Below, one piece after another: positions 7,893 to 15,737 of a DNA stretch of 64,000 bases. Positions within the stretch are counted from its first letter, which is position 1; every line of letters begins with the position of its first letter. The DNA comes from an uncultured Erythrobacter sp. GTDB taxonomy: Bacteria > Pseudomonadota > Alphaproteobacteria > Sphingomonadales > Sphingomonadaceae. The stretch lies in NCBI GenBank assembly GCA_913055155.1, contig CAJXJR010000003.1:62001-126000 (forward strand), in the 5' to 3' direction. Under the pieces are notes generated by a model. That model did no database searches. It saw nothing but the letters and a program-made list of their open reading frames with translations, and had not been told where the DNA came from. A program made the position numbers and the translations under genes.

Positions 7893-8524
7893 CGCGGGGA
7901 CGCTTCATCTCTTTCGAAGGCGGCGAAGGCGTCGGCAAGTCGACACAGGCACGCATGCTGGTGGACGCGCTGAAGGGTCGCGGGCTCGACGTGGTGCAAA
8001 CGCGCGAGCCGGGCGGCACGCCGGGGGCCGAAGCGATCCGCGAGCTGTTGCTGGACAACCGCTTCAACTGGGGCACGCGCGCCGAAGCGCTGTTGTTCGC
8101 CGCTGCCCGGTCAGACCATGTCGCCAACCTGATCCACCCCGCACTGGACCGCGGGGCGTGGGTGGTTTGCGATCGCTTCGTCGATTCCTCGCGCGCATAC
8201 CAGGCCGGGGGAGGGGGCTGGTCGGACGATGCCATCCTCTCGCTCCACACGCTGGGCTCGAACGCGCTGATGCCCGACGTTACCTTCCTGCTGCAGGCGC
8301 CGACGGACGCCATCGCCCAGCGGCTGCACGAGCGTGACGGCGACAATTCCGACCGTATCGGCGGCAAGCCCGCCAGCTATCACGCGCGCGTGGCCGAGCA
8401 TTTCCGCCGCCTGGCCGCCATCGATCCCGAACGCTTTGTGCTGATCGACGCCAACGGCACGCCGAACGAGGTGCACGAGCGCGTGATGCGCGCCATGGCA
8501 CCATTCACCGGGGAGGGCGGGTGA
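7889..8524 (+). CDS. tmk: Thymidylate kinase
   Basis: Phosphorylates dTMP to dTDP with ATP. 211 residues from ATG 7889, which overlaps the preceding stop codon. The P-loop is GGEGVGKST (residues 11-19), the substrate-binding stretch includes REPGGTPGAEAIRELL, and the DR motif is VVCDRFVDSSRAYQ. The lid contains RDGDNSDR. It is followed by holB with a GTGA overlap; the tmk-holB-metG-tatD order is common in alphaproteobacteria. Confidence 0.96.
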   Translation: MTRGRFISFEGGEGVGKSTQARMLVDALKGRGLDVVQTREPGGTPGAEAIRELLLDNRFNWGTRAEALLFAAARSDHVANLIHPALDRGAWVVCDRFVDSSRAYQAGGGGWSDDAILSLHTLGSNALMPDVTFLLQAPTDAIAQRLHERDGDNSDRIGGKPASYHARVAEHFRRLAAIDPERFVLIDANGTPNEVHERVMRAMAPFTGEGG

Positions 8525-9483
8525 GCTATATCGGTCATGACGAGGCCTGGGCCGACTGGCGCCGGGCGCTGGCGGGCGAACGCATGCACCACGGCTGGAT
8601 CCTTGCCGGTCGCCGGGGCGTGGGCAAGAGCGCCTTTGCCATGGCCGCCGCGCGCGAACTGGTGGCGGAAGGCGGCATCCCGCAGCCCGAAGGCGAACAT
8701 CCCGATATCCGTTACGTCAGCCACCCCCCGAAGAACGATGCCGAGGCGAGGAAGCGCGACGACGGCAAACCGTATGAGCTGGCGCGCAATATCAAGGTGG
8801 ACCAGATCCGCGAACTGCAGCGCCGCCTGACCACCCGCCCGACGCTGGGCAGCCGCCGCGCGATCATCATCGATCCGGCAGACGACATGGAAACCAGCGC
8901 CGCCAACGCACTGCTGAAAAGCCTGGAAGAACCGCCTGCCGGCACCTACTTCCTGCTGATCGCGCACCGCATGGGGCGGCTGCTGCCGACGATCCGCTCG
9001 CGCTGCCGCGTGCTCAACTTCCCGCGCGTTTCCGATATCGACATGGACGCGATCCTCGCCCGCGAAAGCCCGCAGGCCAGCGCAGAGGAGCGCGCCGCCG
9101 CCATCGCCGCTGCCAGCGGATCGCCCGGCGCGGCGATCGATTTCGTCGAGCTGGACCTGGGCAAGATCCACGCGCTGATGAAGCAGGTGGTAGAGCGCGG
9201 CGATCCCGATTTCGCCCTGCGCGGCAAGCTGGCTGGCGCGATGGGGCAGCGTCCGAGCCGCGAGAAACAGCTGGCCGCCATCGAACTGGCCCGCGCCGTC
9301 GTGGCCGACAGGATGCATGACGTCAGCCACGCCCAAATCCCCGCCATGGTTGAAACGCACGGCGAACTGGTCCGGCTGGCGGGCCAGGCACCGACATACA
9401 ATTTCGATCCCGGCCTGCTGGTGATGGAAATCGGCACCTTGCTCGCCCGCCTCGCCGCTTCTAGGGAAGCCGCCCATGGCTGA
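8521..9483 (+). CDS. holB: DNA polymerase III delta-prime subunit
   Basis: Clamp-loader subunit of the AAA+ family, 320 residues, starting at GTG 8521 in a GTGA overlap with tmk behind a GGAGGG ribosome site. The Walker A is GRRGVGKS (30-37). The sensor-1 region and SRC-like motif appear in ANALLKSLEEPPAGTYFLLIAHRMGRLLPTIRSRCRVL. The four-cysteine zinc module of enteric delta-prime is absent, as in many alphaproteobacterial versions. It ends inside the first codons of metG (8-base overlap). Confidence 0.93.
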   Translation: MSYIGHDEAWADWRRALAGERMHHGWILAGRRGVGKSAFAMAAARELVAEGGIPQPEGEHPDIRYVSHPPKNDAEARKRDDGKPYELARNIKVDQIRELQRRLTTRPTLGSRRAIIIDPADDMETSAANALLKSLEEPPAGTYFLLIAHRMGRLLPTIRSRCRVLNFPRVSDIDMDAILARESPQASAEERAAAIAAASGSPGAAIDFVELDLGKIHALMKQVVERGDPDFALRGKLAGAMGQRPSREKQLAAIELARAVVADRMHDVSHAQIPAMVETHGELVRLAGQAPTYNFDPGLLVMEIGTLLARLAASREAAHG

Positions 9484-11050
9484 CACCTTCTATCTCACCA
9501 CCGCGATTCACTATCCCAACGGCAAGCCGCACATCGGCCATGCCTACGAGACCATCGCGGCCGACGTTCTCGCCCGTTTCCACAGGCAAATGGGGCGCGA
9601 CGTGCGCTTCCAGACCGGCACTGACGAACACGGCCTGAAAATGGCCCAGAAGGCCCGCGACCTGGGCATGACCCCGCGCGAGCTGGCAGACGAAATGTCC
9701 TGTTATTTCCGTGACCTGTTCGACAAGCTTGATATCTCGTATGACCGCTTTATCCGCACCACGGAAGAAGAGCATTACCGCGCCAGCCAGGCGATCTGGA
9801 AGGCGATGGACGCCAATGGCGACCTTTACCTCGATCGCTACGAAGGCTGGTACTCCGTACGCGACGAGGCCTATTACGACGAAAGCGAACTGGTCGAAGG
9901 TGAGGGGGGAGAGAAGCTTTCTCCGCAAGGCACCCCGGTGGAATGGACGGCCGAGGAGACGTGGTTCTTCCGCCTGTCTGCCTATGGCGACAAGCTGCTA
10001 GCACTCTACAAGGAAAACCCGGATTTCATCCGCCCTGAAAGTCGTCGCAACGAGGTGATGCGGTTCGTCGAGGGTGGCCTGCGCGATCTTTCGGTCAGCC
10101 GCACCAGCTTCGACTGGGGCGTACCGGTGCCGGATAGCCCGGGCCATGTGATGTACGTATGGGTCGATGCGCTCACCAATTACATAAGCGGCCTTGGCTA
10201 TCCCGACGCCACCGAGGAAATGGCCAAGTACTGGCCGGCTGACCTGCACCTGATCGGCAAGGATATCGTGCGCTTCCACGCGGTCTATTGGCCAGCCTTC
10301 CTGATGAGCGCCGGTGTGGCAACGCCCAAACAGGTGTTCGGCCACGGGTTCCTGCTCAACAAGGGGCAGAAGGAATCGAAGTCGCTGGGCAATGTCACCG
10401 ATCCTTCGGACCTGGTGGATGTCTATGGCGTGGACGTGCTGCGGTACTTCCTGCTCCGCGAATTCTCCTTCGGACAAGATGGTAGCTATTCCCGTGAAGC
10501 CATTGTCAGTCGTGCAAATTCCGAACTCGCCAACAGCTTCGGCAACCTGGCGCAGCGCACCCTTTCGCTGTTGTTCAAGAACTGCGAGGGCCACCTGCCG
10601 CCGATCGCCGGACACACCGACGAAGACAACGCCCTGTTAGCGCATGTCGACCGGGTGATCGGCGAAGAAATGCCCGCCGCCTATGCCGACTTGGCCTTTG
10701 CCCAGGCGCTGGAGGCATGGATGGGCGCGGTCTTCGCCTGTAACGCCTATATCGACGCAGCTGCGCCGTGGGCGCTGAAGAAAACCGATCCGGAGCGTAT
10801 GAAGACCGTTCTCGCCACGTTGTACGTCTGCATCGCGCAGTTGGCCGTGGCGGTGATACCGGTCATGCCGACGAGCATGGGCAAGCTGCTCGATGCCATC
10901 GGCGTGGCGCCGGACCTGCGTACGGTCGATGGCATTCGTTCGCAATGGTATTCGCCGCTGGCGGAAAGCGAGTTCCGGCTGGAGAAACCGCGAGGTATTT
11001 TCCCCCGCCTCGAACTGCCGGAGGCTGCCGAGGGGGAGGGCGCACAATGA
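9476..11050 (+). CDS. metG: Methionyl-tRNA synthetase
   Basis: Class I synthetase charging initiator and elongator tRNA-Met, 524 residues. The HIGH motif is H19-I-G-H22. The connective peptide lacks zinc cysteines, and there is no C-terminal tRNA-binding domain, so this is the short MetG2-like form. The KMSKS loop reads K299-E-S-K-S303 (NKGQKESKSLGN): the methionine is replaced by glutamate, while both lysines and the serines remain. The anticodon-binding helical domain is at ~395-500. The 3' end overlaps tatD (ATGA). Confidence 0.95.
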   Translation: MADTFYLTTAIHYPNGKPHIGHAYETIAADVLARFHRQMGRDVRFQTGTDEHGLKMAQKARDLGMTPRELADEMSCYFRDLFDKLDISYDRFIRTTEEEHYRASQAIWKAMDANGDLYLDRYEGWYSVRDEAYYDESELVEGEGGEKLSPQGTPVEWTAEETWFFRLSAYGDKLLALYKENPDFIRPESRRNEVMRFVEGGLRDLSVSRTSFDWGVPVPDSPGHVMYVWVDALTNYISGLGYPDATEEMAKYWPADLHLIGKDIVRFHAVYWPAFLMSAGVATPKQVFGHGFLLNKGQKESKSLGNVTDPSDLVDVYGVDVLRYFLLREFSFGQDGSYSREAIVSRANSELANSFGNLAQRTLSLLFKNCEGHLPPIAGHTDEDNALLAHVDRVIGEEMPAAYADLAFAQALEAWMGAVFACNAYIDAAAPWALKKTDPERMKTVLATLYVCIAQLAVAVIPVMPTSMGKLLDAIGVAPDLRTVDGIRSQWYSPLAESEFRLEKPRGIFPRLELPEAAEGEGAQ

Positions 11051-11856
11051 CGCTGTCCGCAACGCTTGGCGCCCCGCTGATCGACAGCCATTGCCACCTG
11101 AACTACGAAGGCCTGGCAGAGCGGCAGGACGAAGTGCTCAGCCATGCCCGCAAGGCCGGTGTTACCGGCTTTCTCAACATCTCCACACGCGAACGCGAGT
11201 GGCGCGACGTGGTGGCCACCGCCGAGCGTGAGCCGGACGTATGGGCGACGGTGGGCATCCACCCGCACGAGGCCGACCGCCACGCAGACCTCGGCCGCCA
11301 GGTGCTGCGCGCGGCCACCGATCATCCACGGGCGATCGGCATCGGCGAAAGCGGGCTCGATTACTATTACGACAAGTCCGATCGTGCGGTGCAGCGCGAC
11401 CTGTTCCGCATGCATATCGACGTGGCGCGGGAAACCGGCCTGCCACTGGTGATCCACACCCGCGACGCCGATGACGATACGGCGAATATCCTGACAGACG
11501 AAATGGGGAAGGGCGAGTTCCCGGCGCTGATCCATTGTTTCACCGCCAGCGCCGCCTTCGGGCGCACGGTGCTGAACTTGGGGCTGACGATCTCGCTTTC
11601 CGGCATCGTTACCTTCAAGAACGCGCGCGACCTGCAGGACTTCGCGAAGGAAATTCCCGCCGACAAGCTGCTGGTGGAAACGGACAGCCCGTTCCTGGCG
11701 CCGGTGCCGCACCGCGGGAAAACCTGCGAGCCTGCCTTCGTGCGCAATACCGCCGAATTCCTGGCCGAGCTGCGCGGCGAGGATATCGAGGAACTGGCGG
11801 CAACCACGTCGCGCAACTTCTTCAATCTCTTCACGAAAGCGAAGGACGCTTCGTGA
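11047..11856 (+). CDS. TatD-family metal-dependent DNase
   Basis: 269-residue TIM-barrel hydrolase. Metal ligands are visible in order: DSHCHLNY at the N-terminus, the glutamate of IGESGLDYYYD, the histidine of LVIHTRDA, HCFTAS, and the aspartate of VETDSPFLAP. TatD enzymes show Mg2+-dependent 3'-5' exonuclease activity; the cell role in this lineage is not settled. ATG 11047 overlaps the metG stop (ATGA), and its own stop overlaps the next start (GTGA), so it is translationally coupled on both sides. Confidence 0.92.
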   Translation: MTLSATLGAPLIDSHCHLNYEGLAERQDEVLSHARKAGVTGFLNISTREREWRDVVATAEREPDVWATVGIHPHEADRHADLGRQVLRAATDHPRAIGIGESGLDYYYDKSDRAVQRDLFRMHIDVARETGLPLVIHTRDADDDTANILTDEMGKGEFPALIHCFTASAAFGRTVLNLGLTISLSGIVTFKNARDLQDFAKEIPADKLLVETDSPFLAPVPHRGKTCEPAFVRNTAEFLAELRGEDIEELAATTSRNFFNLFTKAKDAS

Positions 11857-12620
11857 AGCTACTGGTGCTCGGATGCGGCACTTCCACCGGTGTGCCGCGC
11901 ATCGGCAACGACTGGGGCGATTGCGACCCGAACGAGCCGAAGAACCGCCGCAGCCGAGTCTCGATCATGGTCGAAAGCAAAGAGGGCAAGCGGTTGCTGG
12001 TCGACACCTCGACGGACCTTCGCCAGCAGCTGCTCGCCAACGATATCGGCAGCGTCGACGGGGTATTCTGGACTCACGATCATGCAGACCACTGTCACGG
12101 CATCGATGACCTGCGACCCATGCGATACGGACGCGGCGGGCCGATTGCCGGGTTTGCCTCTACCGAATGTTGCAGGCGACTGCGCAACCGGTTCGGCTAT
12201 GTCTTCGCCGGGCAATATGGCTATCACACAATCGTGGAACTTAACACGCTGGATTCACTGCGAATTCATGCCGGATTTGCGGTCGAAAGCGTGGAAATGC
12301 CGCACGGACCGATCACCACGACGGCCTACCGCTTCGAAGCTGACGGTAAATCAATTGGTTACGCCACCGACTTTAGCGAAATTACCGATGACATGGTCGA
12401 CCTATTCGACGGCGTCGATATTCTCGTGACCGATTGCCTGCGCCGCGAACCGCATCCCACGCACGCGCACCTTGGCATGGCGCTGGAGCTGGCCGAGCGG
12501 GCCGGAGCGCGCACAACCGTGCTGTCGCATCTCGACAAGAGCATGGATTATGCCACGCTGAGCGCCGAAGTGCCGGCCAATGTGTTGGTCGGCTTTGACG
12601 GCATGGAGCTGGTGGCATGA
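11853..12620 (+). CDS. Metallo-beta-lactamase-fold hydrolase, PhnP-like
   Basis: 255 residues with the metal motif THDHADHCHGID, an early CGTSTGVPRIG segment typical of PhnP/cyclic phosphodiesterase-like members, and later ligands in SVEMPHGP, GYATDFSE and VLSHLDKS. PhnP cleaves cyclic ribose phosphates, but no phosphonate genes are near and the substrate here is unknown. The consistent position next to tatD suggests nucleic acid or nucleotide turnover; this is inference. GTG 11853 overlaps the tatD stop. Confidence 0.88.
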   Translation: MKLLVLGCGTSTGVPRIGNDWGDCDPNEPKNRRSRVSIMVESKEGKRLLVDTSTDLRQQLLANDIGSVDGVFWTHDHADHCHGIDDLRPMRYGRGGPIAGFASTECCRRLRNRFGYVFAGQYGYHTIVELNTLDSLRIHAGFAVESVEMPHGPITTTAYRFEADGKSIGYATDFSEITDDMVDLFDGVDILVTDCLRREPHPTHAHLGMALELAERAGARTTVLSHLDKSMDYATLSAEVPANVLVGFDGMELVA

Positions 12621-12784
12621 ACGAATACACGCTCGTTTCGACAATCGCGCTGGTCGGCTGGTTGATCCTGGTGCTGGGTGCATATCGCTCGCACAAGGTC
12701 GATGCGTCGAAGACAATCCGCATGGCGTTGATATGGGCGGTCATTTTCACCGGGCTGGCGATCTTCTTCACCTTGGTGATTTGA
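12617..12784 (+). CDS. 55-residue two-helix membrane protein
   Basis: A small frame starting at ATG 12617 in an ATGA overlap with the preceding hydrolase and ending TGA at 12784. It contains two hydrophobic stretches (STIALVGWLILVLGAY and MALIWAVIFTGLAIFFTLVI) joined by a basic loop (RSHKVDASKTIR), predicting a helical hairpin with the loop on the cytoplasmic side. The coupling to the operon is the main support for it being real. No family recognised. Confidence 0.7.
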   Translation: MNEYTLVSTIALVGWLILVLGAYRSHKVDASKTIRMALIWAVIFTGLAIFFTLVI

Positions 12785-12825
12785 GGGGTACGCCTTGAGA
12801 CCACATTCCCAGGCCTAATGTTTAT

Positions 12826-12856
12826 TTTACATAATATATATTATCATTCCTATATT
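12826..12856 (+). promoter_or_regulatory. AT-rich promoter of mazG with a 14-base palindrome in the spacer
   Basis: The palindrome ATAATATATATTAT (12831-12844) lies in an unusually AT-rich island. A possible -35 TTTACA (12826-12831) and -10 TATATT (12851-12856) flank it, with a 19-base spacer. A dimeric repressor bound there would block the promoter; an alternative is simple AT-richness of a strong promoter. The -35/-10 assignment is by eye. Confidence 0.4.
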
Positions 12857-12891
12857 CTCGAGCGCCTGATCCGACCCAAAGAGCCCCGCCT

Positions 12892-13653
12892 ATGTCCGAA
12901 CAATTGAATCGCCTCCTCTCGATCATGGCGCGCCTGCGTGACCCCGAGCGCGGTTGCGAATGGGATGTCGCGCAAACCTTCGAGACCATCGCGCCGTACA
13001 CGTTGGAGGAAGCCTACGAAGTAGCCGACGCCATCGAGCGCCAGGATATGGCGGACCTGCGCGGCGAACTTGGCGACCTGCTGCTGCAAGTCGTCTTCCA
13101 CGCCCGCATGGCCGAGGAAGCCGGACATTTCAGCTTCGACGACGTTGCGCGCGCCATTTCCGACAAGATGGAGGCGCGCCATCCGCACATCTTCGGCGAC
13201 GAAGGCGGCGTGATGGACGGCCAGCGCTGGGAAGACCTGAAAGAGGCAGAGCGGCACGCAGAAGGCGCCAAAAGCGCGATGGACGGCGTTGCCAGGGCGC
13301 TGCCGGCGTTGCTGCGCTCGGAAAAGCTGCAGAAACGCGCGGCGCGGGTCGGTTTCGAGTGGCACGATGTGAAAGGTCCGCGCGACAAGTTGCTGGAAGA
13401 GTTGCAGGAACTGGACGAAGCGAGCGAAGAAGAACGCCTTGTCGAAGCAGGCGACGTGCTGTTCGTCGCGGTCAACATCATCCGCCGTTATGGCGTGGAT
13501 GCCGAGCAGGCGCTGAAAGCCTCCAACACCAAGTTTGAAAAGCGTTTTCGCTGCATGGAAGACCTTGCCGCGGCCGATGGCGAGGATTTTGCGAAGCTTT
13601 CGCTCGACGAGCAGGAGGCATACTGGCAGCGCGCCAAGAAGACGGTCGGCTAG
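12892..13653 (+). CDS. mazG: Nucleoside triphosphate pyrophosphohydrolase
   Basis: House-cleaning enzyme hydrolysing (d)NTPs to NMP and pyrophosphate. 253 residues with two MazG modules: N-terminal LEEAYEVADAI...DLRGELGDLLLQVVFHA carrying the EExxE...ELGD metal motif, and a C-terminal LLEELQELDEA..EERLVEAGDVLFVAVNIIRRYG copy. The sequence CEWDVAQTFETIAPYTLEEAYE opens the enzyme as usual. It is monocistronic: 107 bases of AT-rich DNA upstream, and only 4 bases before the opposing hflX. Confidence 0.95.
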   Translation: MSEQLNRLLSIMARLRDPERGCEWDVAQTFETIAPYTLEEAYEVADAIERQDMADLRGELGDLLLQVVFHARMAEEAGHFSFDDVARAISDKMEARHPHIFGDEGGVMDGQRWEDLKEAERHAEGAKSAMDGVARALPALLRSEKLQKRAARVGFEWHDVKGPRDKLLEELQELDEASEEERLVEAGDVLFVAVNIIRRYGVDAEQALKASNTKFEKRFRCMEDLAAADGEDFAKLSLDEQEAYWQRAKKTVG

Positions 13654-13657
13654 CGCG

Positions 13658-14953
13658 TCAAAGCGTCGCGAAGCGGCCCCATTCCTTCTCGGTCAGCCGC
13701 ACCTCTATATGCCGCATCGGGCCATCCGGCCCCTGTCCGCCGTCGTTGTCTGACAGAACTTCGCCGTGGGCATGCAGCCAGGCGATGCGTGCGCCGTCGC
13801 CCGCCGGGATCATCAGCGAATGCAACCGCGCGCCTTCGGTCAGCACGGCACCCAACTTTTCCCGCAGTGCCTCCACGCCTTCGCCGGTCACGGCGGAAAT
13901 CGGCAGGACCTTGTCGTCATGCTCTGCCACCGCGCCCAGTTCCTCGCGCGCGTCTTCGTCCAGCAGGTCCCACTTGTTCCAGACTTCCAGGATGGTGGTG
14001 GGCTCCCCTTCCCCCTCTTCCTCGTCGGTAACGCCAAGATCGGCCAGCACCTGCAGCACCTGGCGTTTCTGCGCCGCGCTGTCGGGGTTGGCGATATCGC
14101 GCACGTGCAGCACGATATCGGCGGCGGTCACCTCCTCCAGCGTGGCGCGGAAGGCAGCCACGAGCTGCGTCGGCAAGTCGGAGATGAAGCCGACCGTGTC
14201 CGACAGGATGGCCTTTTCCACCCCCGGCAAAGTGATGGCGCGCATGGTCGGATCGAGGGTGGCGAAGAGCAGGTCTTCCGCCATCACGTCCGCGCCGGTC
14301 ATGCGGTTGAAAAGCGTGGATTTCCCGGCGTTGGTATAGCCCACTAGCGCGATAACGGGCCACGGTGCCCTGCCCCGCCGCTTGCGATGCAGTTCGCGCG
14401 TCTTGCGCACCTGTTCCAGCTCGCGGCGCAGCTTGGCCATGCGATCGCGGATCATCCGGCGGTCGGCCTCGATCTGCGTTTCGCCGGGGCCGCCGAGGAA
14501 GCCGAAGCCGCCGCGCTGGCGTTCAAGGTGAGTCCAGCTGCGCACCAGGCGACTGGCCTGGTAATCGAGGTGCGCCAGTTCCACCTGCAGGCGGCCTTCC
14601 GCCGTGGCCGCGCGTTCCCCGAATATCTCCAGGATCAGGCCGGTGCGGTCGATGACCTTGCGGCCGATCTTCTCTTCCAGGTTGCGCTGCTGGATCGGCG
14701 ACAGCGCGCCGTCGACGATGACCAGCTCTGCCTCGTTCAGTTCGCAATCGGTGGCGATGCGCTGCACCTGCCCTTCCCCGAACAGCGTGTTCGGCCGCAC
14801 GTCGCGCACGGGCAGGATATAGGCTTCGGCCACCACGATGCCGATGGCCAGCGCCAGCCCCCTGGCCTCTTCCAGGCGTGCATCGGGGTCGTCATCGCGG
14901 CGGTGGGCGCGGATATCCGGGCACACGACAAGCGCCCGCGCCCCGCGGGTCAC
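13658..14953 (-). CDS. hflX: Ribosome-associated GTPase HflX
   Basis: GTPase that binds the 50S subunit and splits or rescues stalled ribosomes. 431 residues: N-terminal HflX domain (ARLEEARGLALAIG...NTLFGEGQVQRI), the family linker GGPGETQIEADRR, then the G domain with G1 GYTNAGKST, G3 DTVGFI, and G4 NKWD. The C-terminal part closes with HIEVRLTEKEWGRFATL. The start is GTG 14953, 26 bases after the hfq stop, matching the hfq-hflX order seen in enterics. No ATG is available in frame upstream before a stop codon, although an ATT at 14980 remains possible. Confidence 0.95.
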   Translation of the reverse strand: MTRGARALVVCPDIRAHRRDDDPDARLEEARGLALAIGIVVAEAYILPVRDVRPNTLFGEGQVQRIATDCELNEAELVIVDGALSPIQQRNLEEKIGRKVIDRTGLILEIFGERAATAEGRLQVELAHLDYQASRLVRSWTHLERQRGGFGFLGGPGETQIEADRRMIRDRMAKLRRELEQVRKTRELHRKRRGRAPWPVIALVGYTNAGKSTLFNRMTGADVMAEDLLFATLDPTMRAITLPGVEKAILSDTVGFISDLPTQLVAAFRATLEEVTAADIVLHVRDIANPDSAAQKRQVLQVLADLGVTDEEEGEGEPTTILEVWNKWDLLDEDAREELGAVAEHDDKVLPISAVTGEGVEALREKLGAVLTEGARLHSLMIPAGDGARIAWLHAHGEVLSDNDGGQGPDGPMRHIEVRLTEKEWGRFATL

Positions 14954-14979
14954 TTCGCCTTCGATGTCGTCGTCTACAA

Positions 14980-15555
14980 TCAGTCGAGGTCGCCTTCGTC
15001 GTCGTCCCCGTCCAGTTCGTCGTCGGTCAGGTCGACCGGGCGATCGGGCTGGATGGTGGATACGGCGTGCTTGTAGGCGAGCTGGACGTATCCGTCACGC
15101 TCCAGCAGCATGCAGAACAGGTCGAAACTGGCGATCCGGCCCTGCAGCATCACGCCGTTGACAAGGAACATGGTCACCGAAACCCCGGCATCGCGCACGC
15201 GGCTGAGGAATATATCCTGCAGCAGGCGCATCTTCTTGCCGCCATCGGGACCCGGGCCGAACTGGTCGGCATCGACAGGGTTACCCGGCATGATGGTGGA
15301 GATCGCGTGCTTGTAGACCAGCTGCGACTGGCCGTCCCGACGCAGAAGGATGGAGAAATTGTCGAACCAGGTGACGATGCCCTGCAGCTTCACCCCCTTC
15401 ACCAGGAACATGGTGACCGGCATCTTCTCGCGCCGCAGGTGATTGAGGAACACGTCCTGCAGGTTGGCGCTCTTGCCCCCGGCGCCAGGTTTGGTGGCGC
15501 TCGGCGCGGGTTCCGGCGCGGGGCGCGGACGTGCGGAAAGGGTACCCTTGGTCAT
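14980..15555 (-). CDS. hfq: Tandem-domain Hfq RNA chaperone
   Basis: RNA chaperone for small RNA-mRNA pairing. At 191 residues it is about twice the usual size because it holds two complete Sm domains: residues ~31-90 ([16 protein letters not shown]...YKHAISTI) and ~111-170 ([16 protein letters not shown]...YKHAVSTI), exactly 80 residues apart. Both keep the proximal-face LQD and YKHA motifs. Only the first keeps the RRE rim patch (residues 41-43); the second reads RDA. The tail (172-191) is very acidic. I expect three chains to form a six-domain ring with alternating rims. It has its own 182-base upstream gap, so it can be transcribed apart from ntrX. Confidence 0.96.
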   Translation of the reverse strand: MTKGTLSARPRPAPEPAPSATKPGAGGKSANLQDVFLNHLRREKMPVTMFLVKGVKLQGIVTWFDNFSILLRRDGQSQLVYKHAISTIMPGNPVDADQFGPGPDGGKKMRLLQDIFLSRVRDAGVSVTMFLVNGVMLQGRIASFDLFCMLLERDGYVQLAYKHAVSTIQPDRPVDLTDDELDGDDDEGDLD

Positions 15556-15670
15556 TGTTCTGACTCCATCGTTCTTGGCGGGCCGTGAACCCGCAATCTG
15601 GCAATCTCCATGTCACACAGATGATGTGACACGCATGAGACTCACCGGCTGCGCATTTGTGCAGTGCAGC

Positions 15671-15700
15671 GATATATAGAGACAAGACCCGGCTCGGCAA
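15671..15700 (-). promoter_or_regulatory. Possible sigma-70 promoter for hfq-hflX
   Basis: On the reverse strand TTGCCG (15700-15695) is followed 16-18 bases later by a TATATA/TATATC stretch (15678-15671). The predicted start would leave a leader of roughly 100 bases before hfq at 15555. Assigned by eye only. Confidence 0.35.
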
Positions 15701-15706
15701 ATGGTT

Positions 15707-15729
15707 CCTAGCTGGACAAAAGTCCTAGG
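15707..15729 (-). repeat. Imperfect hairpin between ntrX and hfq
   Basis: GGAC-AAAA-GTCC stem-loop (15714-15725) flanked by CCTA/TAGG arms with a 3-base bulge. It lies directly after the ntrX stop in the direction of transcription. There is no T-run, so it is at most a weak terminator. Confidence 0.3.
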
Positions 15730-15737
15730 GCGCAGGC

